Below are positions 25,101-33,673 of a DNA stretch of 64,000 nucleotides, piece by piece. Below the pieces are notes generated by a model. That model did no database searches. It had not been told where the DNA came from and saw only the letters and a program-made list of their open reading frames with translations. This stretch comes from a virus, in IMG/VR virus record IMGVR_UViG_3300006192_000004, positions 1-64,000 of that record. The stretch is one strand, 5' to 3'. Positions within the stretch are counted from its first letter, which is position 1, and each line of letters opens with the position of its first letter. The translations under genes were made by a program, and so were the position numbers.

Positions 25101-27508
25101 ACATCACTACTACAGGGATGGACTTAGCGTCTCGTCTTGCAGCGTTCTCTATTGACCAAGGTAACCGTATTGTTTCTGGAACCTACGATTTCATGTCTGG
25201 CATTAAAGACATGGTAATGGGCGGTATTACCATTAACAAAATGGGTTATGGCGAAGGCGGCGGCTCAGACGTTATCACTAAAATCTATGACCATATGCGT
25301 CGCCGTTGGCCATTAGAGGGAGAAAGTGTTTACTCAGACATGAACCTCGATGCTGATAGAGATGACGATGGCATACGGGATAACTCATGGCAAGATATTC
25401 TTTCACGTAGTGAAGACAGTGCTGCTGAGCCAACTGCTGCTGTAGACACCGAAGAGAAAGAAGAGAAATCCTCGGGTGGCTTACTCAGTTTTATAATGCC
25501 ACTTATCGGAAGTATTACTTCTGGCTTCGGTGGACTCATGGAAGCCTTAAAAGGTATTGGGACTACCATTGCTACCTGGTTTGCTTTTAATAAGGCATCG
25601 GCCACTGGAGAAGCTGCTAGTGATATCCTCGGTGACTTGACCGGTGCGGCAGGGGATGGACCAGGCCGTAAGACTCCAGGTAAAAAGGGGTTCATGAGTA
25701 AGATACTGGGTGGCGCTAAAAACTTAGTTGGTAAGGGATTAAATTTGGTACGCGGAGCGGCACCGGTTGCTATGGCTGCCGCTAAGTGGGGAGGTAAGAA
25801 ATTACTGACTACAGGAGCTGCAGCAATTGCTGGTGTCGCAGGTGCCCCAGTTATCGCCGCCGCCATTACGGTAGGTGGACTTGCTTATGCTGGGTATGAA
25901 GTCTATAGCTATTTCTCTAAACGCTCTAAGCCAAAAGAACTGGAACGATTACGTTTCCTTATGTACGGTATTAACCCCGAAGACATGGACGACGTAGTTA
26001 AAATCCGAGAAATGGAATCTGACGCGATTGATGAAGTTTCCTTTACTTCACGTGGTCCTACGTTTGCACTATCTGTAGGCGACGCAGTAAGTCGCTACGC
26101 GAAGATATTTGGCGTAGACATGGAAAGCAGTTATGACTTACAACGATGGGGTGAGTGGTTTACACGCCGATTCTTCCCGGTGTTTATGGTGAACTTAAAT
26201 CTGTCTAAAGGGATTGATAAATCGATTGACTTATTGGAAATCGACAGTGCCTTAGATAAGGAGCGTAAAGCTGAGTTTGCTACGGCTTTAGCCTCACCTG
26301 CTAACTATACTGGAGGTAAACTGCCATGGAACAACACCATGTCCCCTTACCCAGGTAAAGGTAGTCCGGTTATGCCATCGGACATTAGCATTGCGATTCA
26401 TAACATCGCCTCCATGGGTAAAGGTGATGAGAAATACGAAGGAGAGTTTAACACCGCGCCTAGTGAAAACTCATCGGAGACCACTAGACCTGCAACTGAC
26501 TACATGAAAGCAAAAAGTCCGGTTACTCAGTATGGCGCAAATACCGCACCTAAGCCAAGCAGTTATTCCTCTACAGGACAGCTCGCGGCAAAAGGCGGCT
26601 TAGACTCTGCTATTGTTGGGGCGTCAGCTAAAGCAACTGGAGGCAGCATACGGATGATTATGCCATGTGAGGGCAGAATTAGCTCGCCTTATGGCATGCG
26701 CGTACACCCTATCACGGGGGCCCGTAAAATGCATAATGGCGTAGATATTGCTGCTCCTAAAGGTACGCCGATTGTGGCTGCGGCTGATGGTATTATATAC
26801 CGTCTGTACATCTCTAAGAGTTATGGTAAGGTTATTTATCTAAAACATGAAAACGGGATGGCTTCTCGCTATGCTCACATGGATAACTTTGCGGTAGGTT
26901 TAGCCATGGGTGACCGAGTTAAACAAGGTCAAGTCATTGGTTATGTGGGGAACACGGGCGCTTCTGCTGGAGACCATTTGCACTGGGAAGTCCGTGTGAC
27001 TTCAGCACAGTGGGCAGATACCATCGACCCATTGACACTAGTAGGCGGGAATGTCAAATCCGATTTAGCGAAGGAAGAGAAAGCCATTGTTAAGGATGAG
27101 ATAGCGGCGGAGAAAGAGTCTTCTGATACCACACTAGAAGGCCAAGATACACTTCGTTCGACATTGATTCCAAAATCGGTTGAAGACAATAAGCCTTTAG
27201 ATACGGCTCCATCAACCAATGCGACCCCTAATCCAGTTATGGAAAAAGAGAGAGCTCAGGCGCAGGCAACTGCAACCGCTAAAGAGTCCGCTAAAGCACT
27301 CGATGTACAGATGGGTGCACTAGAGAAGGCATACGCGCAACGAGAAGTGATGATTGCAAACCAAACGGCTTCTTTAGAGAAGCTTGACGCGATTCATCAA
27401 GCCTTAGTTGACATGCCTGGATATCTTAGCAGTGTAAGTAAACCTACCTCTGCAACCAAGCGTCCTGCAACTAACCGTGTAAACGGCGTAGTTAAGATGA
27501 CCGACTAA
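22109..27508 (+). CDS. Giant tail protein with M23 peptidase domain (PhiKZ gp181-like)
   Basis: The 1799-residue product is the largest here. Its amino third is charged and helical. At about 808-870 and 920-985 it carries two copies of a module (DVYV-G-K/T-x-P... TGKPI... DIDGEV-DA-GNV-I). Hydrophobic stretches follow near 1125-1165 and 1235-1270. An M23 endopeptidase domain follows with H1542-NGVD1546 and H1623-L-H1625 as zinc and catalytic residues, then a coiled tail. It is next to beta-prime as in PhiKZ, where this protein is a virion peptidoglycan hydrolase. It probably combines tape-measure-like or tail-tip structure with cell-wall cutting at entry. The ATG follows CCGGAG. Confidence 0.82.
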   Translation: MANDKFDLDDLDSILDSLDDSQPSEPKTPKELGTRKVIESIALGAKDSITEKNTVSKHAGIIAKNALPEGYSSALGAADQGAAFFMDLYNGSMKQLEKPLKDLRKAIAKKADSLPDLVDGKIKDLLKSWSPDEETIPEAKGAYSADRLLIDSTLKSVFGAQRALVEQNALSGERAAAVEAKADLFNSSSLESTRLVLDQVSRLVGYNDTVNFKWQQKSLELQHLQYFAQRDLLRIFTGHSRDVDAQLASIVHNTALPEAVKIQTTEGFMQSQKQRLYGNVGDTIEEYQDKFLGKTKENIRKKIDGFVQDLATNMGTITDIISSDGLDLGDMSLEEKLRLGGSLAGDVLQSTVGVKLSKGIGNKLRKYIERSPSLKTKSNELMYLFENFPSIFNEELRNWDGKVLPQSILDKVPALGALDASFIKDGLRDIIPRNTVKGLQIDQPKLDELAAPVTWSELERRSLVDIIPSFLSRQLQELEQIRTGQSAERQMYSFEEGGIVRESEAKQQLQKTIFGDDTRSRNRYADALVRLLGVGSGVELSPEADEALRAVLLGQSQKGKAFNIESLKEMDYGDEAVTSEILSMINQSKGNLSQRNLSGARIQKELAKGQRENQQMLNFAVNSGQLDVLKSMGLVGRNKYGDLKVDQATAARMAYGNESPDAYTVAESFVAQRPTVASGGNSDLSQFMVDMNGVSSLPVHISTRTQDAELELLETTRSGFSDQIQLLDAILGGILRMEAGVGGGEGSADGSMPKRKRGIGGIIESTLSGMGNFTRGWYGGIADFTTAGAGAIGTILGSVTGRRKPGDSDVYVAGRKEPAIRANLLKKGFYRNKETGKPIFSIDEIDGEIVDANGNVVITQSDVDDGIYLATGENITELFNKGLGFVKDKLLNTIGFQNMLVSKLMSLPKAGYDAITKRVRDIYVRGETRPRLQALLLKNGSYFSAVTGKPIYKAEDIDGEVLDAAGNVIISNDDLVTGLVDNIGTPIGGNRLVQLAKNITTTGMDLASRLAAFSIDQGNRIVSGTYDFMSGIKDMVMGGITINKMGYGEGGGSDVITKIYDHMRRRWPLEGESVYSDMNLDADRDDDGIRDNSWQDILSRSEDSAAEPTAAVDTEEKEEKSSGGLLSFIMPLIGSITSGFGGLMEALKGIGTTIATWFAFNKASATGEAASDILGDLTGAAGDGPGRKTPGKKGFMSKILGGAKNLVGKGLNLVRGAAPVAMAAAKWGGKKLLTTGAAAIAGVAGAPVIAAAITVGGLAYAGYEVYSYFSKRSKPKELERLRFLMYGINPEDMDDVVKIREMESDAIDEVSFTSRGPTFALSVGDAVSRYAKIFGVDMESSYDLQRWGEWFTRRFFPVFMVNLNLSKGIDKSIDLLEIDSALDKERKAEFATALASPANYTGGKLPWNNTMSPYPGKGSPVMPSDISIAIHNIASMGKGDEKYEGEFNTAPSENSSETTRPATDYMKAKSPVTQYGANTAPKPSSYSSTGQLAAKGGLDSAIVGASAKATGGSIRMIMPCEGRISSPYGMRVHPITGARKMHNGVDIAAPKGTPIVAAADGIIYRLYISKSYGKVIYLKHENGMASRYAHMDNFAVGLAMGDRVKQGQVIGYVGNTGASAGDHLHWEVRVTSAQWADTIDPLTLVGGNVKSDLAKEEKAIVKDEIAAEKESSDTTLEGQDTLRSTLIPKSVEDNKPLDTAPSTNATPNPVMEKERAQAQATATAKESAKALDVQMGALEKAYAQREVMIANQTASLEKLDAIHQALVDMPGYLSSVSKPTSATKRPATNRVNGVVKMTD

Positions 27509-27532
27509 ACTAGGGGGCACAGCCCCCCTAGT
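27509..27532 (+). terminator. Terminator-like hairpin between two tail genes
   Basis: ACTAGGGGG pairs with CCCCCTAGT around a six-base loop, followed by CCTTTTTG. It begins right after the stop of the 1799-aa gene and its U-tract ends about 8 nt before the AAGGAG of the next gene, leaving no room for a promoter in between. Confidence 0.75.
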
Positions 27533-27558
27533 CCTTTTTGTTAATCAAGGAGTTTTAC

Positions 27559-29532
27559 ATGGCGATTATTAAAGCCGCCGACGAGTTAAAGGACAAGTAT
27601 TGGATACGTCAGGCGTTCTTCTCTCCTAAACGGTTTGGTGGCGCTGGACAACAGATAACCAAAGCCTTTACTACGGCAGAAATGAAGTATTACGATACCA
27701 CCCCTGGTGGTAATAAATCCATTAACCCTAAGTCTCAATTTACCAGACATGCCGACCCACGTGCTCCGTCACTTGCTGTAGGCTCCAAAGGCATGGGGCA
27801 CTACTACTCGGAAGCTTTCGATGACGCCGCAACGCGGATTTCATTAAGGTTTGGTGTACCGGCCTATAACCCGCTAAGTCGATTTCTATCAGGGTACTTC
27901 GATAGAAGTCTCGCTCAGCTTGTTAATACTGGTGAGGTAAGAGACGGACTGTTTTCTACCTATACTCTCGGAAAGGTATTAGCCACTATCTATACGCTAC
28001 CACTGCAAGTCTATTTTGGGGTCAGTTACCTTTTTACGAGAATTGACTCAGTGTTAACGGGAAGGCCTTATAGTAAATATTACTATATGAACCCTACCAT
28101 GCCACTTTACTGGACGGCAGTGAATACATTGGTGAACCAAGTTGCGGTTAACATGGGTTTAGTGCACGGTTATCAAGCTAACGACTTAGTCGAAATCGAC
28201 GGAAAAACGCAGCCAGAGACAGGCTTATCTCCGAGTGAGATTAAAACTCTGAATGCCATTCTGCCCGACGTGTTTAAGTCCGATAGTGCTTCGGTTATCG
28301 ACGTTAAGTCGATGGCATCAAGAGCACAGCGCTTACAGAACCAGTATCACAATGTCCTGGATGAAATTGCACGTGATGAAAGTCTAGATGCCGAAGGCTA
28401 TGCAGCCGCCGTACAAGAAAGGCTACGCAGTAACAGCTTATCAGCAAAGACGACTAGCTATGGCGATTTAAATACATATCTTAATGCTTATCAGGCCTCT
28501 CCATTGGGTACGGAGAAAAAGAATAACTCGGTGACCCCAGTCGTAGATGGTGAGCAAAAGGAACAGTTAACCGATGAAGCTATTCGTACTGAAGAGCCAG
28601 GCCTAAAAGAACTGCTTATGTCAGAACTACGTGAGGGTTCTGCCTTTGTAACTTTTGAAGTCGACTATAACGGGTCTATAGGAGAAAGTTTTAGTAACTC
28701 GACGAAAGAGTCTGGTTTAGCTGAGCAGATTAACTCTGCCGCTTCCTCTATGCGCGATACCTTTGTTAACTTTGCCGGCGGTAACGTAGGTGATGGATTA
28801 ATAGGTGGCGCGGCCGAGATGGCGATTGGAGCAGTAAAAGGTCTTTTAGCTGGGGTAGCTGAAAAGATAGGGTTTGGTGGTCTTGCTTCACTAGGCGGGG
28901 CTGGCTTTGTAGACATCCCAGAAGTATGGGATAATGCAACGGCCGACTTACCGAGCGAATCGTACACCATCCGCTTGTCTACGCCCTATGGCAATAAGAT
29001 GTCTATCTTTACAAAAATCATTATTCCGATGATGTGTTTGCTCGCGGGGGCTTTACCTCGTTCCACAGGTAAGTCATCCTACGGTCCACCTTTCCTATGC
29101 AGTTTACATTCACAGGGCAGGAACGATATTAAACTCGGTATTATCGATAGTATCTCTATTGAACGCGGAACCTCTAATATCGGCTTTTCAGTGGATGGAT
29201 TACCTACGGCAGTAGACATTACCTTTACGGTGAAGAATCTAAACAACATCATGCATGTCCCTATCAGTGACAGCTTGTTGGATACAGTGACTTCCTTCTC
29301 ATTCTTCGATGAGGATACCGCTTTATCCGATTACCTTTCTACGATTAGTGGACTTGACTTATATAGTCAGTTTTACATGATGCCTCGTTTAGAGTTGGCA
29401 TGGGCAAAAACGGCAGCGAACTGGGACAATTTTACCTCACCGTCTCAATATGCGATGTGGACGGCAAATACCCTTCCAGGGCAGATTGTATCAGGGCTGA
29501 TGGCCTCAAGCCCCTCACTTCGAGGTTTGTAG
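27559..29532 (+). CDS. Probable tail or baseplate structural protein (657 aa)
   Basis: The start MAIIKAADELK is chosen because AAGGAG lies 7 nt before it; an upstream in-frame ATG at 27538 overlaps the U-tract. The protein has aromatic-rich segments (YTLPLQVYFGVSYLF, SKYYYMNPTMPLYWTAV), a Gly/Ala-rich helix near residues 400-455 (GGAAEMAIGAVKGLLAGVAEKIGFGGLASLGG) and a soluble carboxyl domain. It resembles the virion protein that follows the M23 tail protein in PhiKZ-like genomes. The exact role is unknown. Confidence 0.65.
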   Translation: MAIIKAADELKDKYWIRQAFFSPKRFGGAGQQITKAFTTAEMKYYDTTPGGNKSINPKSQFTRHADPRAPSLAVGSKGMGHYYSEAFDDAATRISLRFGVPAYNPLSRFLSGYFDRSLAQLVNTGEVRDGLFSTYTLGKVLATIYTLPLQVYFGVSYLFTRIDSVLTGRPYSKYYYMNPTMPLYWTAVNTLVNQVAVNMGLVHGYQANDLVEIDGKTQPETGLSPSEIKTLNAILPDVFKSDSASVIDVKSMASRAQRLQNQYHNVLDEIARDESLDAEGYAAAVQERLRSNSLSAKTTSYGDLNTYLNAYQASPLGTEKKNNSVTPVVDGEQKEQLTDEAIRTEEPGLKELLMSELREGSAFVTFEVDYNGSIGESFSNSTKESGLAEQINSAASSMRDTFVNFAGGNVGDGLIGGAAEMAIGAVKGLLAGVAEKIGFGGLASLGGAGFVDIPEVWDNATADLPSESYTIRLSTPYGNKMSIFTKIIIPMMCLLAGALPRSTGKSSYGPPFLCSLHSQGRNDIKLGIIDSISIERGTSNIGFSVDGLPTAVDITFTVKNLNNIMHVPISDSLLDTVTSFSFFDEDTALSDYLSTISGLDLYSQFYMMPRLELAWAKTAANWDNFTSPSQYAMWTANTLPGQIVSGLMASSPSLRGL

Positions 29533-29613
29533 CCATTAGTGCTGAGATGCCAAACGACTAAACCGTACCGATGGGGTCTAGTCATTCTCTTCGCGGACAG
29601 TAATACAGTAACT

Positions 29614-29649
29614 CTATCTCTCTTACGGTAAAGGCCGTAAGAGAGATAG
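29614..29649. terminator. Bidirectional terminator
   Basis: Fifteen-base perfect arms CTATCTCTCTTACGG and its complement, with a short loop, lie between convergent genes. The plus side is followed by GTTCTTTTTTC. Confidence 0.85.
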
Positions 29650-29660
29650 GTTCTTTTTTC

Positions 29661-30707
29661 TTAATTATAAATAAAGCGATTAGACAGACTGACTTCTTTT
29701 TCTTTGTACGGGTTAAACATAATGTAGGCTTGAGCAAGTTCTGACGTTCTTAGGTCTTTAGCCAGTACGGTCAGTGCATGTTGTGAGGCATAAGTAAAGT
29801 TCTTTAAGGAGTCTACAGTGACCCCATGTCTTTCTGTCTTTGCCCAATTCGCATCGAGGATATTACATCGAGTAATTAACCCGTCTGCTTCAGTTGCCAG
29901 AGAAGCCTCTGTAAACGTCCCTGGTAAACGATAACCAAAAAGCATACTCTTTATCGTGGCTTGGCGTTTAGCGGGTGTAGCAGCGCTCCCAGCTCGATTT
30001 AACAGCTCTTCTATAAGGTCTGTGTTTCCGACTGACGCGGCCGCGTCTAATAAGTCGGCATATATCTGCTTTTTAATGTCATCTGGGATGTTCTCATCTG
30101 CCTCTATCCAGTCTAATACCTTATCACTTTCTCCTGATAAAATTAGTTTCTTAGCAGTTAGGGTTTTAATCGCAGCCAGTACGGATGGGTTAGTAGAAGA
30201 AATCTCTCGTCCTAAAACGCCAGAGGATTTTCCCCATAGTGCCCATAGCTGCTTTGCTTGTGCCCCATAGCCTTCAAGGTTATACTTTTTAATGGAACCA
30301 AACAGTTCCTTAAAGTCATCGAGGTTTGACCCATTAAACATATCCGAAGGCATTGCTGCCTTTAATTGGCTCCCCCACTCCGATAAGAAAGGAACATCAA
30401 AATCCCCCATCAGTTCCCCAACATCCATCCCGTCGGGTAAATTACGGTCGATTGCCCCTAGGGCGCCTTTTAGCGTCACCCCGGCTTTATCTAAGTACTC
30501 AGCGGTGCGTGGGTCATTAAGTGCCTTTAAGACTTTGTCTGCCGGTAGGTCAGGATAAAGCTCCCCGACTAATTTTGTTCCTTCTGCGGTATCGGGATTG
30601 GCTAAGAAGGCATCTAGCCTACCTTGCTCATACACATCGATGACTTCTAGTCCTTGTTTAGGGACACTGCCAAAAGACGTGTTCTTTAATTTAGATATTG
30701 CACTCAT
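29661..30707 (-). CDS. Uncharacterised helical protein (348 aa)
   Basis: The protein is soluble and almost entirely helical, rich in Leu/Ala/Asp/Lys. A repeat-like middle (DKVLDWIEADENIPDDIKKQIYADLLDAAASVGNTDLIEELLNRA) resembles helix-turn-helix solenoids, though no named repeat is clear. The ATG follows AGAGGA. It sits alone between two terminators and convergent to the tail genes. A virion role is possible but not shown. Confidence 0.6.
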   Translation of the reverse strand: MSAISKLKNTSFGSVPKQGLEVIDVYEQGRLDAFLANPDTAEGTKLVGELYPDLPADKVLKALNDPRTAEYLDKAGVTLKGALGAIDRNLPDGMDVGELMGDFDVPFLSEWGSQLKAAMPSDMFNGSNLDDFKELFGSIKKYNLEGYGAQAKQLWALWGKSSGVLGREISSTNPSVLAAIKTLTAKKLILSGESDKVLDWIEADENIPDDIKKQIYADLLDAAASVGNTDLIEELLNRAGSAATPAKRQATIKSMLFGYRLPGTFTEASLATEADGLITRCNILDANWAKTERHGVTVDSLKNFTYASQHALTVLAKDLRTSELAQAYIMFNPYKEKEVSLSNRFIYN

Positions 30708-30765
30708 GATTAAATCCTCTTAGTTCTATAGGATTTTAACAAAAAAAGAAAGAGGGTAGATGTGT

Positions 30766-30795
30766 AGAGTAGGGAACCCTAAGGCTCCCTACTCT
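30766..30795 (-). terminator. Terminator after the duplicated-domain gene
   Basis: Perfect ten-base arms AGAGTAGGGA / TCCCTACTCT with a ten-base loop sit directly past the stop at 30797. The minus strand beyond carries a T-rich tract. Confidence 0.75.
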
Positions 30796-30796
30796 T

Positions 30797-31459
30797 TTAT
30801 GATAAGTTAAGACGAATGACTTCATAAGGTCGGCGTTTTGGCTTCACCTTCAGTTCTATCTTAATCTTTTCAAACGCATAGATGGCCAGTCCTCGATAGA
30901 ACATGTTCCACATTAGCGTATCTTCGCTCAACGCCCGTTTTAAGTTACCCTTTAAAAAGGTAGGCACTTGACCGTCTCTTTCTTTACACTGCTCGGCATA
31001 TCTGTCTATCAGCGTTCCCCATTGCTTACCTGCTTTTTCTGGGTAGGCTTTGTTAATCATGTCCCATAGAACCCGGAGTAGGGTGCCTGGGACTTCAGTA
31101 ACAATCACCGGTATATGAATAGAAGACTCGACTTCTACTCCATTCTCTACCGTATAGATAGTAAATATGACGTCATCGAAGTTAAAGACACTCAGTCCTT
31201 CACAGAACCTCTGCCATGTCACTTCATTACCTGCTAAACCTTTCGGTAAATTCCCTTTTAGATTGTTGGCTTTTTTCTCCCCTATCTGCGACTGACAGGT
31301 AAGAACGTAATTATCTAAAAGTGCTTCCCATATGGGAGCCCGGACTTCAAGGTTGTATAGTGTCAATCGCCAAAGTCGAGCAAGTACACAGTTCGCATTA
31401 CTAATAAGGGCAACGTCTTGCTCCATTAGCCTGTGTAGCTGACTTTTCTCGTCCGACAT
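30797..31459 (-). CDS. Two-copy domain protein (220 aa)
   Basis: The protein is two tandem copies of one domain, residues about 26-104 and 126-205. Each has a helix with LxRLW / LLRVLW, then LKGNLxKxL, then W-x-x-F-x-x-GL-x-x-F/AF and a closing beta strand (VIFTIYTV / IKIELKV). Similar LxGNLxKxL...MTWxxFxxGL patterns recur in uncharacterised proteins of large phages, from memory. Function is not known; the compact duplicated fold suggests binding to nucleic acid or protein. Confidence 0.65.
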   Translation of the reverse strand: MSDEKSQLHRLMEQDVALISNANCVLARLWRLTLYNLEVRAPIWEALLDNYVLTCQSQIGEKKANNLKGNLPKGLAGNEVTWQRFCEGLSVFNFDDVIFTIYTVENGVEVESSIHIPVIVTEVPGTLLRVLWDMINKAYPEKAGKQWGTLIDRYAEQCKERDGQVPTFLKGNLKRALSEDTLMWNMFYRGLAIYAFEKIKIELKVKPKRRPYEVIRLNLS

Positions 31460-31471
31460 ACAGCACCTCTT

Positions 31472-31963
31472 TTATTTATATATGGCCGAAAGCCACGCGA
31501 GTGTATCATGAGCGATACGGTAAAAGTAACGCTTATCCCCGTTACTGTAGGTTTCTTGATGTCTCGCTAAAATCTCAGAAAGAGTAGCTAGTTCTTTCAT
31601 TAATTCTTGCGTGAGTTCAAGAATGGATTTACCATGCTCTCCTTTTGCCCATTTCCCTATTTCTGTTTTAGTAAGGGGTTGGGCACTCCCTTTATAGGCA
31701 CCCACATTGTTTAAACATGACTGGGCGTCTTTTACTTCTTGGGTAAGATGGGATAAGGAGGTATGGTAAACGCTGATGGGTTGATGAAACAGACACATCT
31801 CGTCCACATGGAGTTCTTTAAAATACTGCAGTCTTTGCACAATCTCCGCTATACATTCCGTACTAGGAAAGTCTATGCGGGGCAGGGTGTTATATTGAGA
31901 TAATTCCCACAGACATACCTTTTGAAAGAACCGAACCTTTAAGCGCTTAAAGGGATTCTTCAT
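31472..31963 (-). CDS. Uncharacterised protein (163 aa)
   Basis: Start MKNPFKRLKVRF is chosen because TTAGGAG lies 7 nt upstream; an in-frame ATG 36 nt earlier lacks a site. The amino end is basic and the rest helical, with heptad-like segments around residues 85-140 (LTQELMKELATLSEILARHQ). It is preceded by an early-promoter-like TATATTAC element about 60 nt upstream and may head a two-gene unit with the duplicated-domain gene. Function unknown. Confidence 0.6.
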   Translation of the reverse strand: MKNPFKRLKVRFFQKVCLWELSQYNTLPRIDFPSTECIAEIVQRLQYFKELHVDEMCLFHQPISVYHTSLSHLTQEVKDAQSCLNNVGAYKGSAQPLTKTEIGKWAKGEHGKSILELTQELMKELATLSEILARHQETYSNGDKRYFYRIAHDTLAWLSAIYK

Positions 31964-32022
31964 TATAAATCTCCTAAATTCTATAGAAACGTAGACCACG
32001 CCTAGCGTGGGTAATACATTAA

Positions 32023-32040
32023 GGTAATATAGGTTTTAAT
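32023..32040 (-). promoter_or_regulatory. Early-promoter-like element TATATTAC
   Basis: The minus strand reads TTAAAACCTATATTACC, an exact match to the TATATTAC core described for PhiKZ early promoters. It lies about 60 nt before the ATG of the 163-aa gene. A small CCACGC/GCGTGG hairpin sits in the leader. Confidence 0.6.
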
Positions 32041-32067
32041 AAATCTCGATTAATTACAGGTGACATC

Positions 32068-32502
32068 ATGAGTGAAGTAGCAGACGACGCAGTTCCTGTC
32101 ACTGAAGGGGTAGATTCCTATTCCTTCCTTGACTATTTAGAGGAAGACCCCTCTAAGCGGTTAGCCCAAGTCCAACAGGTTCGTGCCCATTTATTACGCA
32201 CCCAAGGCTATATCGATAAAGAAGCCGCCAAACTACTAAAAGACATGTCTCAGACTGACTTAGGTATTTTACGTCTCGAAGTCGATAAAGACAATTCCCA
32301 GTCCTTTACCGAAATGTCTAAAGCCGTATCGGAACTTTTCCGAACTGCTACTGACCCTCATCGCGTTGCTGGACAAGTACTGGATGCTGTAAAAGCTCCT
32401 ACCTTAGCACTGGATGCTTTAGGTGATAAGCCGGTAGAGTCATGGTCTCTATCACAGGAGCTGGGCAGTCCTGAATATAGCGAAATCATTAAAGATGACT
32501 AA
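32068..32502 (+). CDS. Uncharacterised acidic protein (144 aa)
   Basis: A soluble acidic helical protein (amino end SEVADDAVPVTEGVDSYSFLDYLEEDP, carboxyl end SPEYSEIIKDD). It is a lone plus-strand gene between minus operons and ends at a bidirectional terminator. The ribosome binding site CAGGTGA is modest. No family recognised. Confidence 0.6.
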   Translation: MSEVADDAVPVTEGVDSYSFLDYLEEDPSKRLAQVQQVRAHLLRTQGYIDKEAAKLLKDMSQTDLGILRLEVDKDNSQSFTEMSKAVSELFRTATDPHRVAGQVLDAVKAPTLALDALGDKPVESWSLSQELGSPEYSEIIKDD

Positions 32503-32510
32503 TGGTGATA

Positions 32511-32539
32511 TGTACCTACTCCATCTCGGGGTAGGTACA
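32511..32539. terminator. Bidirectional terminator
   Basis: TGTACCTACTCC pairs with GGGTAGGTACA around a short loop, between convergent genes ending at 32502 and 32544. Confidence 0.75.
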
Positions 32540-32543
32540 TACA

Positions 32544-33245
32544 CTATGCTTCTGCTTTAAAACTGAAGTTATCTAAAGGCAAAGGCTGTAGGTTAATGAC
32601 CGGTCGTAACGTTTCAATGGCTTGCTCGACGACTTTAGAGATAGGGATGCCGTGGTCTTTGATAACTATGAGTGGATGTGTCGCTGTTACATGAGGTAAA
32701 GGGTGTTTCCCTAATGCCTCGGAATGTAAGCAAATCCATTCATCAAAGTTATAGATAACAAACTCTTTAAAGTTTTTATCTAAATACAGCGGGGTGACCA
32801 TGTCGGGAGACATGTTAACAAACCGTATACAATCAAACGCGAACATGTCGAGTAGGACTTCCTCTAGCACGTCTTTATCTTCCATAGGAACCCGGTACGG
32901 ATAAAGGTTCACCGTTAACGTTAGAGGGGCGTCGTTTGACAGAGTTACCGTCTTAGCTTTAATAAGTCGACTAAAAGTTTGGATACGCTTTGCTACGGGA
33001 GTCCATGCTGCCCGCCCGCGGATATGCGCATAGGTACGGGCCCTATAGGTATCGTTAAAGTCTACCTGTGGAAAGTCTGGCCAATGCTTAGCGAAATTAT
33101 CGTCTATGCGCCGAAAGTATTTTGCAGAACTGGCGAGCTGTTCTGCCCACTTCGGCCATATACCCTGTATCAGAGCTATACGGGTGTCCAGTAAACAATC
33201 CAGTTCTACAAAGACATCGCCTTGTGAAGATACTTGACTAAACAT
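32544..33245 (-). CDS. Uncharacterised protein (233 aa)
   Basis: A soluble mixed alpha/beta protein with a Trp-rich amino part (GIWPKWAEQL, KHWPDFPQ) and a central beta segment (LTLTVNLYPYRVP). The start follows GAGGTAG. It is the last gene of a minus operon with the 139-aa and 221-aa genes (gaps of 3-5 nt). No domain recognised. Confidence 0.55.
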   Translation of the reverse strand: MFSQVSSQGDVFVELDCLLDTRIALIQGIWPKWAEQLASSAKYFRRIDDNFAKHWPDFPQVDFNDTYRARTYAHIRGRAAWTPVAKRIQTFSRLIKAKTVTLSNDAPLTLTVNLYPYRVPMEDKDVLEEVLLDMFAFDCIRFVNMSPDMVTPLYLDKNFKEFVIYNFDEWICLHSEALGKHPLPHVTATHPLIVIKDHGIPISKVVEQAIETLRPVINLQPLPLDNFSFKAEA

Positions 33246-33248
33246 AAA

Positions 33249-33668
33249 CTACCTCGTGAGCTCGATGATGCGGCAGTACAGTAGCGATGGGTTAGACTTA
33301 AAGAGTTTAATAACGGCTTCCTGTTCCCGTTCCGTCAGTCTTAATGACGTAGTAAGACCTTTAAGTAGGGTGTCCAGTTCACGTGCGTCTTGTACCGTCA
33401 TGGCTAAAGCCTTATCGACTACTCGCTCCATTCTTCCGCCTAGCTCGTAATATGCAATAGTCCGTAAACACTCTGCTCGCTTTACGTTTTCTTTATTGTC
33501 TTTTAAGAGGTCATATTCCAGTCCCTGTAATTTCTTGAAGAAAGGGGCGGTTTGGTCATTAAGACAAGCTTTCATATCGCCAATAATGATGTCGCGGAAC
33601 TTAGGCAGTATGTCTAAGTACTGCCGCTCTACTTTTACCTTTTTCTCTTTTGGGTCAAACATCGTCAT
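33249..33668 (-). CDS. Uncharacterised helical protein (139 aa)
   Basis: A charged, helical protein (KKVKVERQYLDILPKFRDIIIGDMKACL) with two possible starts (MTM and MFDPKEK, two codons apart). It is tightly packed between the 221-aa and 233-aa genes, so the three are probably made together. Function unknown. Confidence 0.55.
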   Translation of the reverse strand: MTMFDPKEKKVKVERQYLDILPKFRDIIIGDMKACLNDQTAPFFKKLQGLEYDLLKDNKENVKRAECLRTIAYYELGGRMERVVDKALAMTVQDARELDTLLKGLTTSLRLTEREQEAVIKLFKSNPSLLYCRIIELTR

Positions 33669-33673
33669 GCCTT

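Noticed and set aside
25330-25866. 178-aa minus-strand ORF
   Set aside because: Antisense to the Gly/Ala-rich part of the giant tail gene; Pro/Ala/Ser-rich translation is typical of a shadow.
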